Under the pieces are notes generated by a model. That model did not search any database, was not told the origin of the DNA, and worked only from the letters and a program-made list of their open reading frames with translations. Positions 31,790 through 42,539 of a DNA stretch of 64,000 bases are shown piece by piece (the stretch's first letter is position 1; every line of letters begins with the position of its first letter). The stretch lies in NCBI GenBank assembly GCA_029204225.1, contig CM055111.1, forward strand, positions 21,510,639 through 21,574,638, written 5' to 3'. The position numbers and the translations under genes are program-made. The DNA is from Diphasiastrum complanatum (taxonomy: Eukaryota; Streptophyta; Lycopodiopsida; Lycopodiales; Lycopodiaceae).

Positions 31790-33180
31790 CTATGAAGATT
31801 TAAGCATTGATCTTGATATAACTCCAAGATTAGATCTATGCTTGATGAAAGCACTTTTGCTCAAAGGCTTGGTGAGTAGATCGACAATACAAGAGGACGA
31901 GTTGACATGCTCCAAATAGATTTCTCCTCCAATAAGCTTTTCTCTCACAAAATGGTGTGCCACTTCTATGTGTTTTCTTCTTGCATGAAATATGGGATTA
32001 TTGGCAAGAGCTTGGGCCGAGATGTTATCACATTTGATCATTGGTAGATCATCTTCCTTGATGCACTTTAGCTCCATTAATAACCTCTTGATCCAAAGCA
32101 CCTCTTTGGTAGTTGTAGTGAGTGCTTTGTACTCGGCCTCACATGAAGAGACAGATATAGTATCTTGCTTTTTGGAAAGCCAAGATATTAGACTGCCTCC
32201 AAGAAAGATAGTGTATGCACTAATAGACTTTCGATCCGTCTTGTCACTTGCAAAGTCCGAATCCGAGTAGCCAACAATGGATAGATCTTCACTTTTATAA
32301 AGTAGACCATAATCACAAGATGAAGATACATATCTTAGAATCCTCTTGGCCATCTTCCAATGATGGATCTTAGGATCTTGCATAAATTAACTCAATTTGT
32401 GCACACAAAAACTTAGATCGGGCCTAGTAATGGTAAGCCAAATCAAGGAGCCTACAAGACTCCTAAAAAGTGTGATGTCCTCAAAGGATCTTTCATCACC
32501 TTTATTAGGAGCTTTTACAATTTGCTCCATTGGAGTATCTATGCTCTTAGAATTTTCCATATGAAATTTTTTCAACATAGAGTGAGCATATCTAGATTGG
32601 CATATAAAGACATGATTTTCATAAAAATCAATATCTAGGCCTAGGATGTAATGTATCTCTCCTAGATCTTGCATTTTAAGCTCACATCCAAGTGCTAGCT
32701 TAGTTTCATCAACTAGCTTGATACAACTTCCACAAAAAATAATGTCATCAACATAAATTAGAAGAATGACAATATTGCTATCAACAAACTTTAGATACAT
32801 GGAAGGATCATAGTCACTAAGAGTAAATCCTAGTGAGATAAGAAAAGAATTAAGTCTTGAATACCATGATCTTGGTGCTTGCTTGAGTCCATAAAGACTT
32901 TTGAAGAGCAAACACACTTTGGACTCATCCTTGATGAATCCTTGAGGTTGTTCCATATAGATCTCCTCCTCAAGATAACCATTTAGAAAAGCATTGGAAT
33001 CATCTAATTGGAACACCTTCCACTTAAAGAAACAAGCAAGAGAAATAAGAATTCTTATTGTCACCATCTTTGCAATGAGTACAAAGGTCTCCTCATATTC
33101 AGGGCCATGGATTTGAGCAAATCCTTTGGCACATAATCTTGCTTCATACTTGTTGATAGTGCCATCATGATTGCCTAATT
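31790..33180 (-). pseudogene. copia reverse transcriptase and RNase H, nearly intact
   Basis: A minus-strand frame of about 460 codons, interrupted by a single in-frame stop (32384-32386), carries RT and RNase H of a Ty1/copia pol. RT blocks include KYEARLCAKGFAQIHGPEYE, FQLDDSNAFLNGYLEEEIYM, SLYGLKQAPRSWY, the catalytic YVDD within LLIYVDDIIF, and LGEIHYILGLDI. RNase H blocks include GYSDSDFASDKTDRKSISAY, SSCEAEYKAL, KCDNISAQALANNPIFHARR and DLLTKPLSKSAF. The 5' side is cut at about 33180, losing gag, protease, integrase and the RT start. The cut coincides with the start of an oppositely oriented LTR. Confidence 0.9.
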
Positions 33181-33490
33181 TGTGATGGCACCTTTGGAAT
33201 GAGGCCAAAATGTACATAGATAGGCCAGAAAAAAAGTAGGAGCTAAAAATAACAATTTTTACATGGTTTTTGGATCTCAATCTTGACTCCCAATTAGGGT
33301 GGATCAAGTGACCTATTAGATTGGATGCTAGGGTTAGGTCATGATGAGCTCTAATAAGCCCTAAAATTCTCAGATCAGAGCTACTTATTTATAAATATGT
33401 GATGGTTTCTCCATCAAAGGATGAGTAAAATTTGGTTTTCCTTCTATCATTGTTGTTTGTGATCTCTATGCTTAATATTTGCCAATTGCA
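33181..33490 (+). repeat. Partial LTR of the family seen at 24961
   Basis: Starts TGTGATGGCACCTTTGGAAT and follows 24965-25270 for about 300 bp (shared TTAGGGTGGATC, GACCTATTAG, GGGTTAGG, CTCCATC). It abuts the copia RT in opposite orientation, which suggests insertion or recombination. Confidence 0.7.
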
Positions 33491-33599
33491 TTTGGTTCTT
33501 TGTATTTGTGGGATTGATTAGAGAGTTGAGGTACTAACCTGTGCTTGTGGGAGGCCATACAGTCACACGTGTGAAGAGTATTGCAAGAATTGGAGCCTT

Positions 33600-35156
33600 A
33601 TAGTGGAGTTAACGCCAAGGCAAAAAAGACATAGATGATTTGTCTTCAAGAAGTGGAAACAAGAAGAAAAGGATTCAAGCGTTCAAGTAAGTATTATTTA
33701 AAAGAGCAATGACACGCTTGCTAAGTTTTTATGTGCTTGTTTTTCTAATGTTTGCTATTTTTTTAAGATCAAATTTATTATTTATTATGTCTTGCAGATC
33801 ATCTTTGGTGGTGAGAGAACATTTTAAAGATTCTACGAGTATTGGAGAATCTTTGGGATCCATATTGTCATCAAAAACTACAAAAGAATTGTTAAAGAAT
33901 TCTCGTTATGACAGGATTAAGAATGATATTGCTGCAGTGATTATAAAGAGCATTCACCATGTCTTGGATTCAAGAGTTATCTAGGGATCATGTGATGATT
34001 CAAGAATCAGTTGTCAAGCATATACTCTATTGTTTAAAATTGTACAGAAAGCCTTTGCACATTTGAATATTCGAAAGCTACCACTTCCTCGTCCATTTAG
34101 AGTAAAAAAAATAAGATATTGTCTTAATGAGAGTATGACTATGCTTATAGGTGAACCATTTCATATCAAGAAATTGTATACATGTGAGAGTGGAACATTG
34201 GAATACAACGAGTCCAACAATTTATTTTTGGATATTTACAAAGTAATGGCATACATGATTAAATATTACAAAATATTTGAAAGAGAAGTCCAAGGGAAAT
34301 TGATATCGGTTATTAAACTTGATGAGTCTGAAATTGTTAAGGGACAAACGGGTAAGTATCACCTTTATGAACAGAGCATTGAACAATACTGAAAATGATG
34401 TAGATGATTCATCATTTAGTATTCAATCAGATAATGAAATATGGTGGTTAGCAGCATTTCAGGTATATTTCAATTTTACTTATTATTGTATTTTATCACC
34501 TAAGTTTGCTAATGTCAACGTTCGTAACTTTGTATGTGTTTGTTACTTTTTAGGTTTTAAAAGAAGACCATGCTATATTGTCGTGGATTTTTTTGACATC
34601 AATTTAAGTGAAGATTATTGAAGAGCACATGGGTGGAAACAAAATATATGTGCCAAACTATGGCAGGTTTCAAATTTTATGGCATCTTGCAGGTGATTTA
34701 AAGACACTGAAATGTATGTATTATGTTTTGCATGAGGCAAATACTAAACATCCTTGTTTGTATCGTATGAAGAATTGTAAAGACTTGAATTTGACAAGAT
34801 CAAGAGTTGGTCCAACAAGAGATCGAGAGGATCCAAACTTTAGACCTGTGTTGGCAATTCCATTGATCAATGTTCACATATGCACATTGCATGCTGAGGT
34901 ACAAATTATTGAAAAATTGATTTACAAGCATATTTTGTATGTCTGGAATACCAAGTCTGAATCAGCCTCTAAAATTGGAATTGAGAGATTAGAGCAAGTA
35001 CTTTCAAAAGCAGGTTTGCACAAGGAGAATGTAAAAATAGAAAAAAGTGAAAAACTATCAGGTAAATCAGGGAATGTTCCAACCAAGCCATCTGTTGGAG
35101 GTGCAAAAATTACAAGGTCTTTATCCAATGAAGCAAGATGTAGGGAAAAGCCTTAA
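33600..35156 (+). pseudogene. Unrecognised gene family, right (plus-strand) copy
   Basis: Homologous to 29589-31559 in opposite orientation. First exon end: DIDDLSSRSGNKKKRIQAFK-like sequence up to a GTAAGT donor at 33687. Second exon after TTGCAG (about 33800): SSLVVREHFKDSTSIGESLG onward, with a stop at 33982. It continues with FKIVQKAFAHLNIRKLPLPR, PFHIKKLYTCESGTLEYNES, LISVIKLDESEIVKGQ, a frame change, then FSIQSDNEIWWLAAFQ up to a GTATAT donor; next exon VLKEDHAILSWIF; then IIEEHMGGNKIYVPNYGRFQ, LWHLAGDLKTLKCMYYVLHE, KHPCLYRMKNC, VLAIPLINVHICTLHAEVQI, IGIERLEQVLSKAGLHKENV, and TKPSVGGAKITRSLSNEARC. It ends in decay near 35156. It shares the exon boundary after AFK with the left copy. No signal or membrane segment seen. 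Function unknown. Confidence 0.6.
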
Positions 35157-36129
35157 TATGCATCGTTATAGGATATGATGAGCAAATTGAAGGGCATAGA
35201 TGCTATGATCCACTTGGACAACACATGCATGTAAGTTGTATTTGATGTCATATTTGATGGGATCCATAGATTTGGCGATGATGAAAAAGATAGCGATGAA
35301 CTATCCAAGCTTTTCATTGATGATGAAGCCATATCACCACCACCATAGGTTGACCACTGAGCAAAAAATGAAGGTTGTGGTAATTCTCCAATTGTGGAGA
35401 CAAGATTGAGAGTTGAAGACAAGATTATTGGATTGGTGAAGATAGAGGTTGCTAGTGATAAACAAAACAAACAAGATGCAACTTGGAATACATATTCACC
35501 TCGTAGTGGATCACCTCAACACATTGTCACCTAAATGGTATACGAGAATAGTGGATGACAAGAAGACAAAATTGTTGAGTCTAGCAAAGGGAGAGAGCTG
35601 CAACGTTCTGCGAGGGAGAAGATGGAACTTGATAGAGTTCAAGTCCATCTTGCACTTATGAACAATATCATCCAGATGCGCCCTCAATCAGTTGCTATAT
35701 AGGCCCGGTGTAGCGGCTATTCTTTTATACTTCAAGAAACATTGCAGATTCTGGGTCGGAATGCACGAAATATACTAGGTACGTTTGGCATAACCGTTTC
35801 CAGAATTCGAGACGGATCGAAAACAGAAATCCGATCCAGTATCGTATCGAAAAAATCTAAGAAATTAGATACATGATCGTTCTAGCGGTTGACGGCTACA
35901 GAATTGGTGTAGCTAGCAGAATCATCATGTATAGAGGTGCGCTCTGCCCAGTAGAATGCTTTGGGTCGATTTGGCAATGTGTTGCAGCGTCGTTTTAGTT
36001 ATGAACTGGTTCAAGATTGATTTCTGAGAATCAATTTCCATCTCATGAATCAATATTTGTTGTGGAAGCAAACTCGATACCGCAGTGGATCGAAGTTTGA
36101 AGGTCGCGGCTGAAGGTAGTGGCCTCCTT
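35157..36129. other. Decayed 3' part of the unknown family and intergenic DNA
   Basis: Up to about 35700 weak coding-like frames continue without clear homology. At 35780-35800 the sequence TACGTTTGGCATAACCG resembles the kind of end found on small DNA transposons, but no matching inverted end was found. Confidence 0.3.
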
Positions 36130-36819
36130 AAAGGACGGTCCATGATTTGAAATATAGTTCTATCCTTAAACTCAAGGCCAGTCTTGAACATAGGTCATGT
36201 CTTAAAGAAATACATTACCCTCAATGGCCTTAAGTAACCATCGATGTAGGTGGGCCCTGACCACATTCATTTAGAATAATTCTAGACCCATCCTTTTGCA
36301 GTCCAAATTGGAGTTCCAGTAAGTGCCTCTGCCTTATGCAAATAAGGAGTTAACCAAGACTGTTGGCCCATCTTTACTAATACTCAACATATTGGTAATC
36401 ATGAAAGTCGATATTCAACCCATATTCATTTTGTAGAAAGTTGAAATATTGCATGTATTGTAGGTTGAAACCATTCATAGTAGTGCCAATTAACTCAAGG
36501 TTGATCCTCATATGACGGTCTCAAAACATTGTATGGCTTAATGTGAACATGAATACCCTTGTAGAATAAAGGTTGATTTTGTGGATAAATAGTTCAAAGG
36601 TCGATTCCATGTCATAACTCGAGTAAGTATATGCCGATGAATCGAATACTTCAAGATTAAAGACGTTAAGCTTATATTCCATAAATGCTGTAAAATAGAA
36701 ATGACGCTTAAAAATAGAACAATAATATGTATCATGTAGTTGTCGAAGTATTCAAGGCTCAACATATATAATTAAAAAGCCGTTAAATGGTATAAAATGC
36801 CATAACTGAGTCACCACAA
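36130..36819 (-). repeat. gypsy-associated LTR-like block, minus orientation
   Basis: The reverse complement of this block follows 43946-44600 closely: TGTGGTGACTCAGTTATGGC at the start, then GTATTC...TTCACATTA.GCCATACAAT, and ...AACCTTGAGTTAATT. Its right end (CCACA, 36819) touches a gypsy integrase fragment in plus orientation. Confidence 0.7.
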
Positions 36820-37010
36820 CTACATACCATCCATAGATGAATGGTCAAACAAAAAGAATAAATCAAGTGCTAGAGTACATGCTTTGAGCATGTCAACAAA
36901 AAACAAACTAATTGAGAGGAATATCTTCGAATATTAGTGTTTTCTTGTAATGACGCCAAACATTCAACTACGGGATAAGCAAGCTCATTCAATATTTAGC
37001 ATTCGATAAT
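36820..37010 (+). pseudogene. Ty3/gypsy integrase fragment
   Basis: The plus-strand translation TTYHP*MNGQTKRINQVLEYML then *ACQQKTN.LRGISSNI matches the gypsy integrase motif YHPQTNGQTER.NQ.LE..LR with two stops. Only about 60 codons are visible before similarity fades. Confidence 0.7.
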
Positions 37011-37526
37011 CTGCTTCAACAAAGTAAATCACTCATTTCTTTTATTAAGTGTATCACCTCTCATTCTTTTGGATGAGTTTACTTATAGCTGTAGAAGTGG
37101 CTAATAACTCTAGTTTAAGAAGGATCCAAAATGCCACCTCTCTTCTCTAAATCTTTGACAAAAGATTATCTCTTTTGTCAAAATCTAATGTAATCTCATT
37201 CTCAAGTCTCTTGGGCCCACTTGGGATAAATTTAATTGATTATCTCCTATTGATAGACCTAATTTCAATAGCGAATTAGGATTTTGTTGTCAACAATCTT
37301 TAGCTAGTTAGATCCATGATTTGGGCTTTGACATTCTATGAATAAATCATCTACGAGTTTTGCGAGTTCTCTTTGTGCCTTGCTTGTGAAATTTCATAGC
37401 ACATCGCATGCTAGCAAATGTAGGCCTCTAGGACTTTTGAGAGGACCAAGTCCGGGGCTAGGGGGGCCCTGGTGCATTAGCTAGGTCCAGGGCTAGGTCC
37501 AATCTCATGGCCAAGTAAAGCCCAAG
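37011..37526. other. Intergenic DNA, no gene recognised
   Basis: May contain further decayed gypsy integrase sequence at its left end; otherwise nothing recognisable. Confidence 0.35.
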
Positions 37527-38010
37527 AGGGCTATGAACACAAGAAGGCTCCTAGTGGTTCCATGCGGTCCAGCCACCGCTAAAAACGACAAGGAGCCTTC
37601 TTACTTACGGTGGGCTAGACCGCAAGGAGCCTTCTTGCGGTCCCTTGCGGTGGGCTGCATCGCAAGGAGCCTCCTTGTGGTTCTTGCGGTGGCCCAAGGG
37701 ACCGCAAGAACCCTTCTTGTGTTCCAGCCCACCGCAAGGAGGCTCCTTGCGGTCCAGCCCACCACAAGGGATTGCAAGAAGGCTTATTGTGGTCTCTCAC
37801 GATTTAGAGTTTAGGGTCTAGGGTACCCAACCCAACGGCCCATTGCAAGGGACCACAAGGAGTCTTCTTGCGATCCAGACCACTGCAAGGGACCACAAGA
37901 AGGCTCATTATGGTCCCTCACGATTTAAGATTTAGGGTTTAGGGTACCTAACCCAACGTACCATAAGGAGCCCCACCCCAAGGGACCACAAGGAGCCTTC
38001 TTGTGGTCAG
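37527..38010. repeat. GC-rich array of short self-complementary units
   Basis: CGCAAGGAGCCTTCTTGCGG and close variants occur again and again in both orientations (for example 37621-37640, 37661-37690, 37695-37720, 37733-37755, 37855-37880, 37985-38010). They are separated by GTGGGCTG/CAGCCCACC and GGGACCGCAAG words. Each unit can fold on itself. AGGGTACC(C/T)AACCCAACG also repeats (37815, 37940). Confidence 0.85.
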
Positions 38011-38029
38011 GTCATCCTAGGATCAACTA

Positions 38030-38873
38030 TTCTTCAAGGGAAAGGATGGCCTTCAAGAACTTTTGAGTGCACCATTCTCACAATGTATTTTACTTGTTTG
38101 TAGATTGCAAGATCTAGTAAAAGTGAATAGTTGAAGGAGAGGCCCAACCAGCATACCCACGCCCAGTATGACCTTGCCAAGAGCCTGCTCCACACCAAAA
38201 TCTCGCTAGAAAGACACATACCAGCAATGGAATCAGCTTCTCATGAGCACGTACTGATGGAATCATCTTCTCATCACCGTTTTTTGCATCTGAAGGACGT
38301 CCTCAGTTCTTCAATCATTTTTCTGTTGCCATTTTCAACCCAGTCCGCCCATCGTTTTCAGGTTCATCACTACTCTTGAGGATTCTTGCACATTGCTATG
38401 GTTGACTGTGCCATCAAAAGCAATTTATGGCTGCTAACATTTTGGGTTTCACAAGCAGAGCATAGTCTGACTCTGGTAGTATATTGTACATTCTGTCTCA
38501 TATTCTTCACCTCCTCAAGAGCAGCTGCCCATGATGAATCGGCAGCTCCTGCTCCTGCTCCTGCTCCTGCTACCTTCTCTGTTGGCCATGATGGCGACAC
38601 CCTAGCTAGCAATGATCTCCGAAAACTATCCAACTGCTCTCCCCCACCTCACAATATCATCACTTCTCATTTCAGCCACCGCGTGGACAACTCCACAAGG
38701 ATCGAAACCTGTAATTGAAATTCGCTCCATGTCCTGAACTTACAACTGCAAAGAAAGGATGAAACTGATCCTATTTTTGAAGCAGCATGTTCAGAAAATA
38801 CATCATTTTCAATATGAAATGAAAATGTGAGGAGGGAATTGATTTGAGCGGAATGGCACCTAATCGAGTCAGT
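38030..38873. other. Intergenic DNA with a small Ala-Pro-encoding repeat
   Basis: The 110-codon plus-strand ORF at 38386-38718 contains SAAPAPAPAPATF from a GCTCCT repeat (38546-38570). It starts with a hydrophobic stretch but has no recognised family, so I do not call it a gene. Confidence 0.35.
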
Positions 38874-39147
38874 GCAAGATGTTTTGCAACTGCTGTAGAA
38901 TATTCATATTATTGGCCCACATCATTTTTCAGCCCCCATCCTTGCAAACGACATTCGCCCATCTGTTCGTAGCCAAGCAACAAGTGTGCAAGTTCATAAA
39001 TCTTTAGAGTCAATGCAAGATGTTTGCGACTGCTGCAGAATATTCATATCATTGGCCCACATCATTTTTCAGCCCCCATCCCTGCAAACGACATTCGCCC
39101 ATCTGTTCCTAAGCCAAGCAGCAGGTGTGTGAGTTCATAAATCTTCA
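38874..39147 (+). repeat. Tandem duplication of about 137 bp
   Basis: The two units share GTGCAAGATGTTT, GAATATTCATAT.ATTGGCCC and GACATTCGCCCATCTGTTC, at 38874-39010 and 39011-39147, with about a dozen differences. Confidence 0.9.
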
Positions 39148-39149
39148 TT

Positions 39150-39605
39150 CAAGTGCTTACTCTCTGTTGGGCGAGTCATTCTTGAGGTGTGCGAGTCATT
39201 TTTGTCAATTCTGAGTCATTACCTCTACCATTGTCTACCGCGAGTCATTCTTGAGGTGTGTGAGTCGTTTTTGTCAATTCTGAGTCATTACCTCTACCAT
39301 TGTCTGCTGTGCGAGTCATTCTTGAGGTGTGCTAGTCATTTTTGTCAATTCTGAGTCATTACCTCTACCATTGTCTATTGTGCACATGCGAGTCATTCTT
39401 GAGGTGTGCGAGTCATTTTTGTCAATTTTGAGTCATTACCTCTACCATTGTCTACTGTGCGAGTCATTATGAGCTGTTTTTCACCTTCTTCTGACCTGTG
39501 CGAGTCATTAAGAGATGGTTTTCACCTTCTTCTGACCTGTGCGAGTCATTATGAGCTGTTTTTCATCTTCTTCTGACCTATGTGAGTCATTAGGAGATGG
39601 TTTTT
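39150..39605 (+). repeat. GAGTCATT-rich compound tandem array
   Basis: Four units of about 70 bp (39165-39470) contain GCGAGTCATTCTTGAGGTG, GAGTCATTTTTGTCAATT and TGAGTCATTACCTCTACCATTGTCT. Three to four units of about 50 bp (39460-39605) then contain GCGAGTCATTA.GAG and TTTTCACCTTCTTCTGACCT. In all, about 17 GAGTCATT words occur in 450 bp; several read TGAGTCAT. Confidence 0.9.
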
Positions 39606-40900
39606 GTTAAAAATGCCACTTCCAACTTGATGTACTTGATTAATCTTGAGATATTTGATCATGATAGGATTTCACACGTGTGGAGCATGTTCCCATGTGT
39701 GAAAGGATGTACATAACTTACTTTTATAAAGTTAGATTGATTTTAGATGGATCTACACAAGTGTGAAATTGACCTTTGAGTAGAATCTAGAAAGAAGTCA
39801 TTTTGGTCAAACTTTTTGTAAATAGATTGCACTTCCATGTGTGCTTGTCAATGACGTCCTTGTCAATATTATGAGGTCAAAATGATGGTATACAACAGAG
39901 GTCCTTGGCAACATGCATTCGATATTTGGCCCAATCCTCTCACAATCACTCACGTGCAACTCCTTGTGATTTCGTTTGTCAGGCTTGTTACCACGTGCCA
40001 TGATGCTGAAGATGCCAAGGCAAGCAAATGAAGCAAAATCCCTTAAGTTGGAGAAAATCTCTCAATAGTGTGTGCTTGTGAATAGTAGCTTGTCTACATT
40101 CAACAAGAGAAAAAAAAAAGTCCTATAAAAAGAAAGCAATGGACCCTCTTATTTTCCAACATTATTACCTTTTCCATTTATCTATTTATTTTTCATCTTT
40201 TTTGTATATTTTCTTTGTAGCTATTCTATGTCACATACAACTCCTTCATCTCCTCCCCCCCCCCCCCCCCCCCCCTTCAATCTGAGTATTAATTATAGCT
40301 TTGTCATTTTATTATACATTCTCAATTTTGTTAGGTAATTCTTCTCTATCCCTTTTTTTATCATTCTCTTTTTTACTATTGACCTCACGGTTCACATCAA
40401 GTGTCACATCGCCACAAATTCAAGCATTCACCAACCTCAAGTAGCCACTGCACATGTGCCAAGGGACTGTTGTCACCAAATTCATATGCATAATACAGTA
40501 AGGAAGTAAGCAAGACAAGAAGTCTGAAGACAAAAATACAGAATACATGTTCACCTGCGTGTAAGACAATTTTGTAGAGGATATGTAGATCCAGAAGTCT
40601 GCTAATAAGCAAGACACAATTCGTGAGAGAACTGCATTTCTCTCACGCCAACGCACTATGTGGATCTGTCATGCAGTGCTTGAAGAATCAAGAAGATCAA
40701 TAGATTATTTTGTAGCTGTTGTGCACATTATTATTCTGTATGACTATATGATCTTGAATATTTTTTTTGTCTGCTACTATTCGTGTGTCTAATTCACTTG
40801 TTCATTCAATTCCACACTTTGGTTTGATATTGTCGAATGTTATATTAATCTGTTAACGTAGATCAATAGTGTCTGTCTACACTCTGAAGGATTGTAGGAA
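39606..40900. other. Intergenic DNA, no gene recognised
   Basis: Nothing coding supported. Contains a run of 21 C at 40255-40275. Confidence 0.4.
40255..40275 (+). repeat. Poly-C run of 21 bases
   Basis: Uninterrupted C21; also a plausible place for assembly error. Confidence 0.95.
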
Positions 40901-41414
40901 TGATATAGCCGGCAGTGACCAGCAGTCATATCTGAATTCCTGACGAAGTGATCTTGTTTGCGAATTCTTTCACTTCATGTTTCACCTCACTTCACTTCGC
41001 CATCAGTTGGCTATAAGGGTAAATCAATTTCAGAGCTCACCTAAGTTTCGTTTCGTTTCGTTTCATTTCGTTTCGTCTTGTGTTTCGTCTCGTCTCGTCT
41101 CGTTACAAAGCCTGATTGATCTTTTCTTGAATGCTTGTGTTTCGTTTCATTTCGTTTCGTGTCGTTTTGCGATCTCTATGCTTCTAGCATGAATCAGCGT
41201 CAGAGCTCGTCTAAGTTTCGCTTCGTTTCATTTTGTTTTCGTCTAGATTTTGTCTCGTTTTGTTTCGTTGTGTTACAGGGCCTAATTGATCCAACACGAA
41301 TTATTCTCGAACAGACATAATTCGAGTTTTGCGAATCGTTCAAAATTTTGTTCATTAGTTTGTCACCAAAGTTCTAGCTGGAATTTGCATTTTCTGAGTG
41401 CATTTTTTGCATCA
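40900..41414 (+). repeat. Probable copia 5' LTR, including a TTTCG pentanucleotide array
   Basis: Ends shortly before TGGTATCAGAGCC (41416-41428), so the sequence to its left is most likely a 5' LTR in plus orientation. Within it, TTTCG/TCTCG pentamers recur at 41047-41105, 41140-41165 and 41215-41275. The left boundary is not defined. Confidence 0.55.
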
Positions 41415-41415
41415 G

Positions 41416-41428
41416 TGGTATCAGAGCC
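41416..41428 (+). other. Primer-binding site, tRNA-iMet type
   Basis: TGGTATCAGAGCC, followed about 150 bp later by a copia gag frame on the same strand. Confidence 0.9.
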
Positions 41429-41570
41429 TACCTTGTCAAAGTCTAACATAGCCGAAAAGCTATCAGATCCAGGAGGCTAAGCATTCAAACAAACAATCAT
41501 CAACAGATGAACATGAATTCAGAAGCAATGGCTTCAATCAGCAACATACAATCCAAGATTGTACAGTTCT

Positions 41571-42195
41571 GGATTCATCAAGATCTAACTTTCTAGCATG
41601 GAAAGTTAAGACCTCGCTGATACTAAAGGGTGAAGGTTTATTCCCCTGGGTAGATGGCACCGAGGAGATGCCTACAACATCAGGCAAAGAGCTACGCGAA
41701 TGGAGGGAGAAGAATGACAAGGCAGTAGCCTTGCTATCATCATCCATCGAGGATAGCCTCACACTTGACTTGGCTACGCTCTCCAAAGCAAAGGAGATGT
41801 GGGATACCCTACTCACGAGATTTCAAACGAAATCACACAGTCAAATAATGATGCTGGAAGATCAGTTGACAAACCTACAGTGGGATGACAAAGACCTCAC
41901 TTCTTTTGTAAGGAAGATGAAGGATCTATTCCTTTCCCTACATAATTATGGAGCAGAAAATGCAATGTCAGCAGAGAAGCAGCTCACTTATCTGTTGAGA
42001 GCCTTACCTAGATCTTTTCAGACAACCAGAACCCTACTTGCAAAGAATCCTACAATGACTTTCGAAAAGGCAATTGTCAAGATTCGAGAGGAAGTCGAGG
42101 CTCGAGAGCATCTTGATCACAAGGATGCTTCTAACCAAGCCCACTACAACAACAAAGAAAAGACAAAGAAACAATTCAAGCCTAAGAGGGAGTCG
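41571..42195 (+). pseudogene. copia gag polyprotein N-terminal part
   Basis: Gag packages the element RNA into virus-like particles. The open frame reads LDSSRSNFLAWKVKTSLILK, GLFPWVDGT, ELREWREKNDKAVALLSSSI, AKEMWDTLLTRFQTKSHSQI, LRALPRSFQTTRTLLAKNP and KIREEVEAREHLDHK. This is the UBN2/Retrotran_gag pattern of plant copia. A frameshift separates it from the likely start near 41505 (MNMNSEAMASISN). The frame runs without a break into a gypsy RT piece at about 42196, so the zinc knuckle and the rest of the polyprotein are absent. Confidence 0.88.
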
Positions 42196-42535
42196 GTTAT
42201 GCAATTTTTTTTTAAGAAGTATTTGCAAAAAATTCTTGAAAATTTATTTGGATGATCTTGAAGTCCATACTGCTGATACAAACCATCTAGGTCGTTTGGA
42301 AAAAGAATTTGAACGTTGTCGTAAGTATCAAGTTTTCTTGAATCCAGAAAAATGTCAAATTTGGGTTACTCATGGAGTTGTTCTTGGACATGTGATATCA
42401 AAACATGGAATTGCTACAGATTATTCCAAAATCAAGCTTATTGTGGAGTAACCTCCACCAGGAACAATTCGAGGAGTTTACATTTTTATGAGTCATGCGA
42501 ATTATTATCGAATATAAAATTAAAAAAAGCCATAA
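42196..42535 (+). pseudogene. Ty3/gypsy reverse transcriptase fragment
   Basis: KKYLQKILE, a frameshift, then LDDLEVHTADTNHLGRLEKE, FERCRKYQVFLNPEKCQIWV, GVVLGHVISKHGIATDYSKI and YIFMSHANYYR. This is the gypsy RT from just after the catalytic YxDD (here LDD) through the thumb. One stop replaces a Leu/Val codon before PPPGTIRG. The same family as the fragment at 50363-50528. Confidence 0.88.
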
Positions 42536-42539
42536 TGTG

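Noticed and set aside
37527-38010. CRISPR-like or tRNA-cluster interpretation of the hairpin array
   Set aside because: Units alternate in orientation and spacing is irregular; no tRNA features such as GGTTCGAATCC box B in context.
38386-38718. 110-codon ORF with a signal-like start and an Ala-Pro repeat
   Set aside because: No homologue recognised, single exon, Ala-Pro stretch comes from a GCTCCT repeat; no transcript signals.
39150-39605. CRISPR-like array
   Set aside because: Units are direct tandem repeats without unique spacers, and the sequence is plant nuclear DNA.
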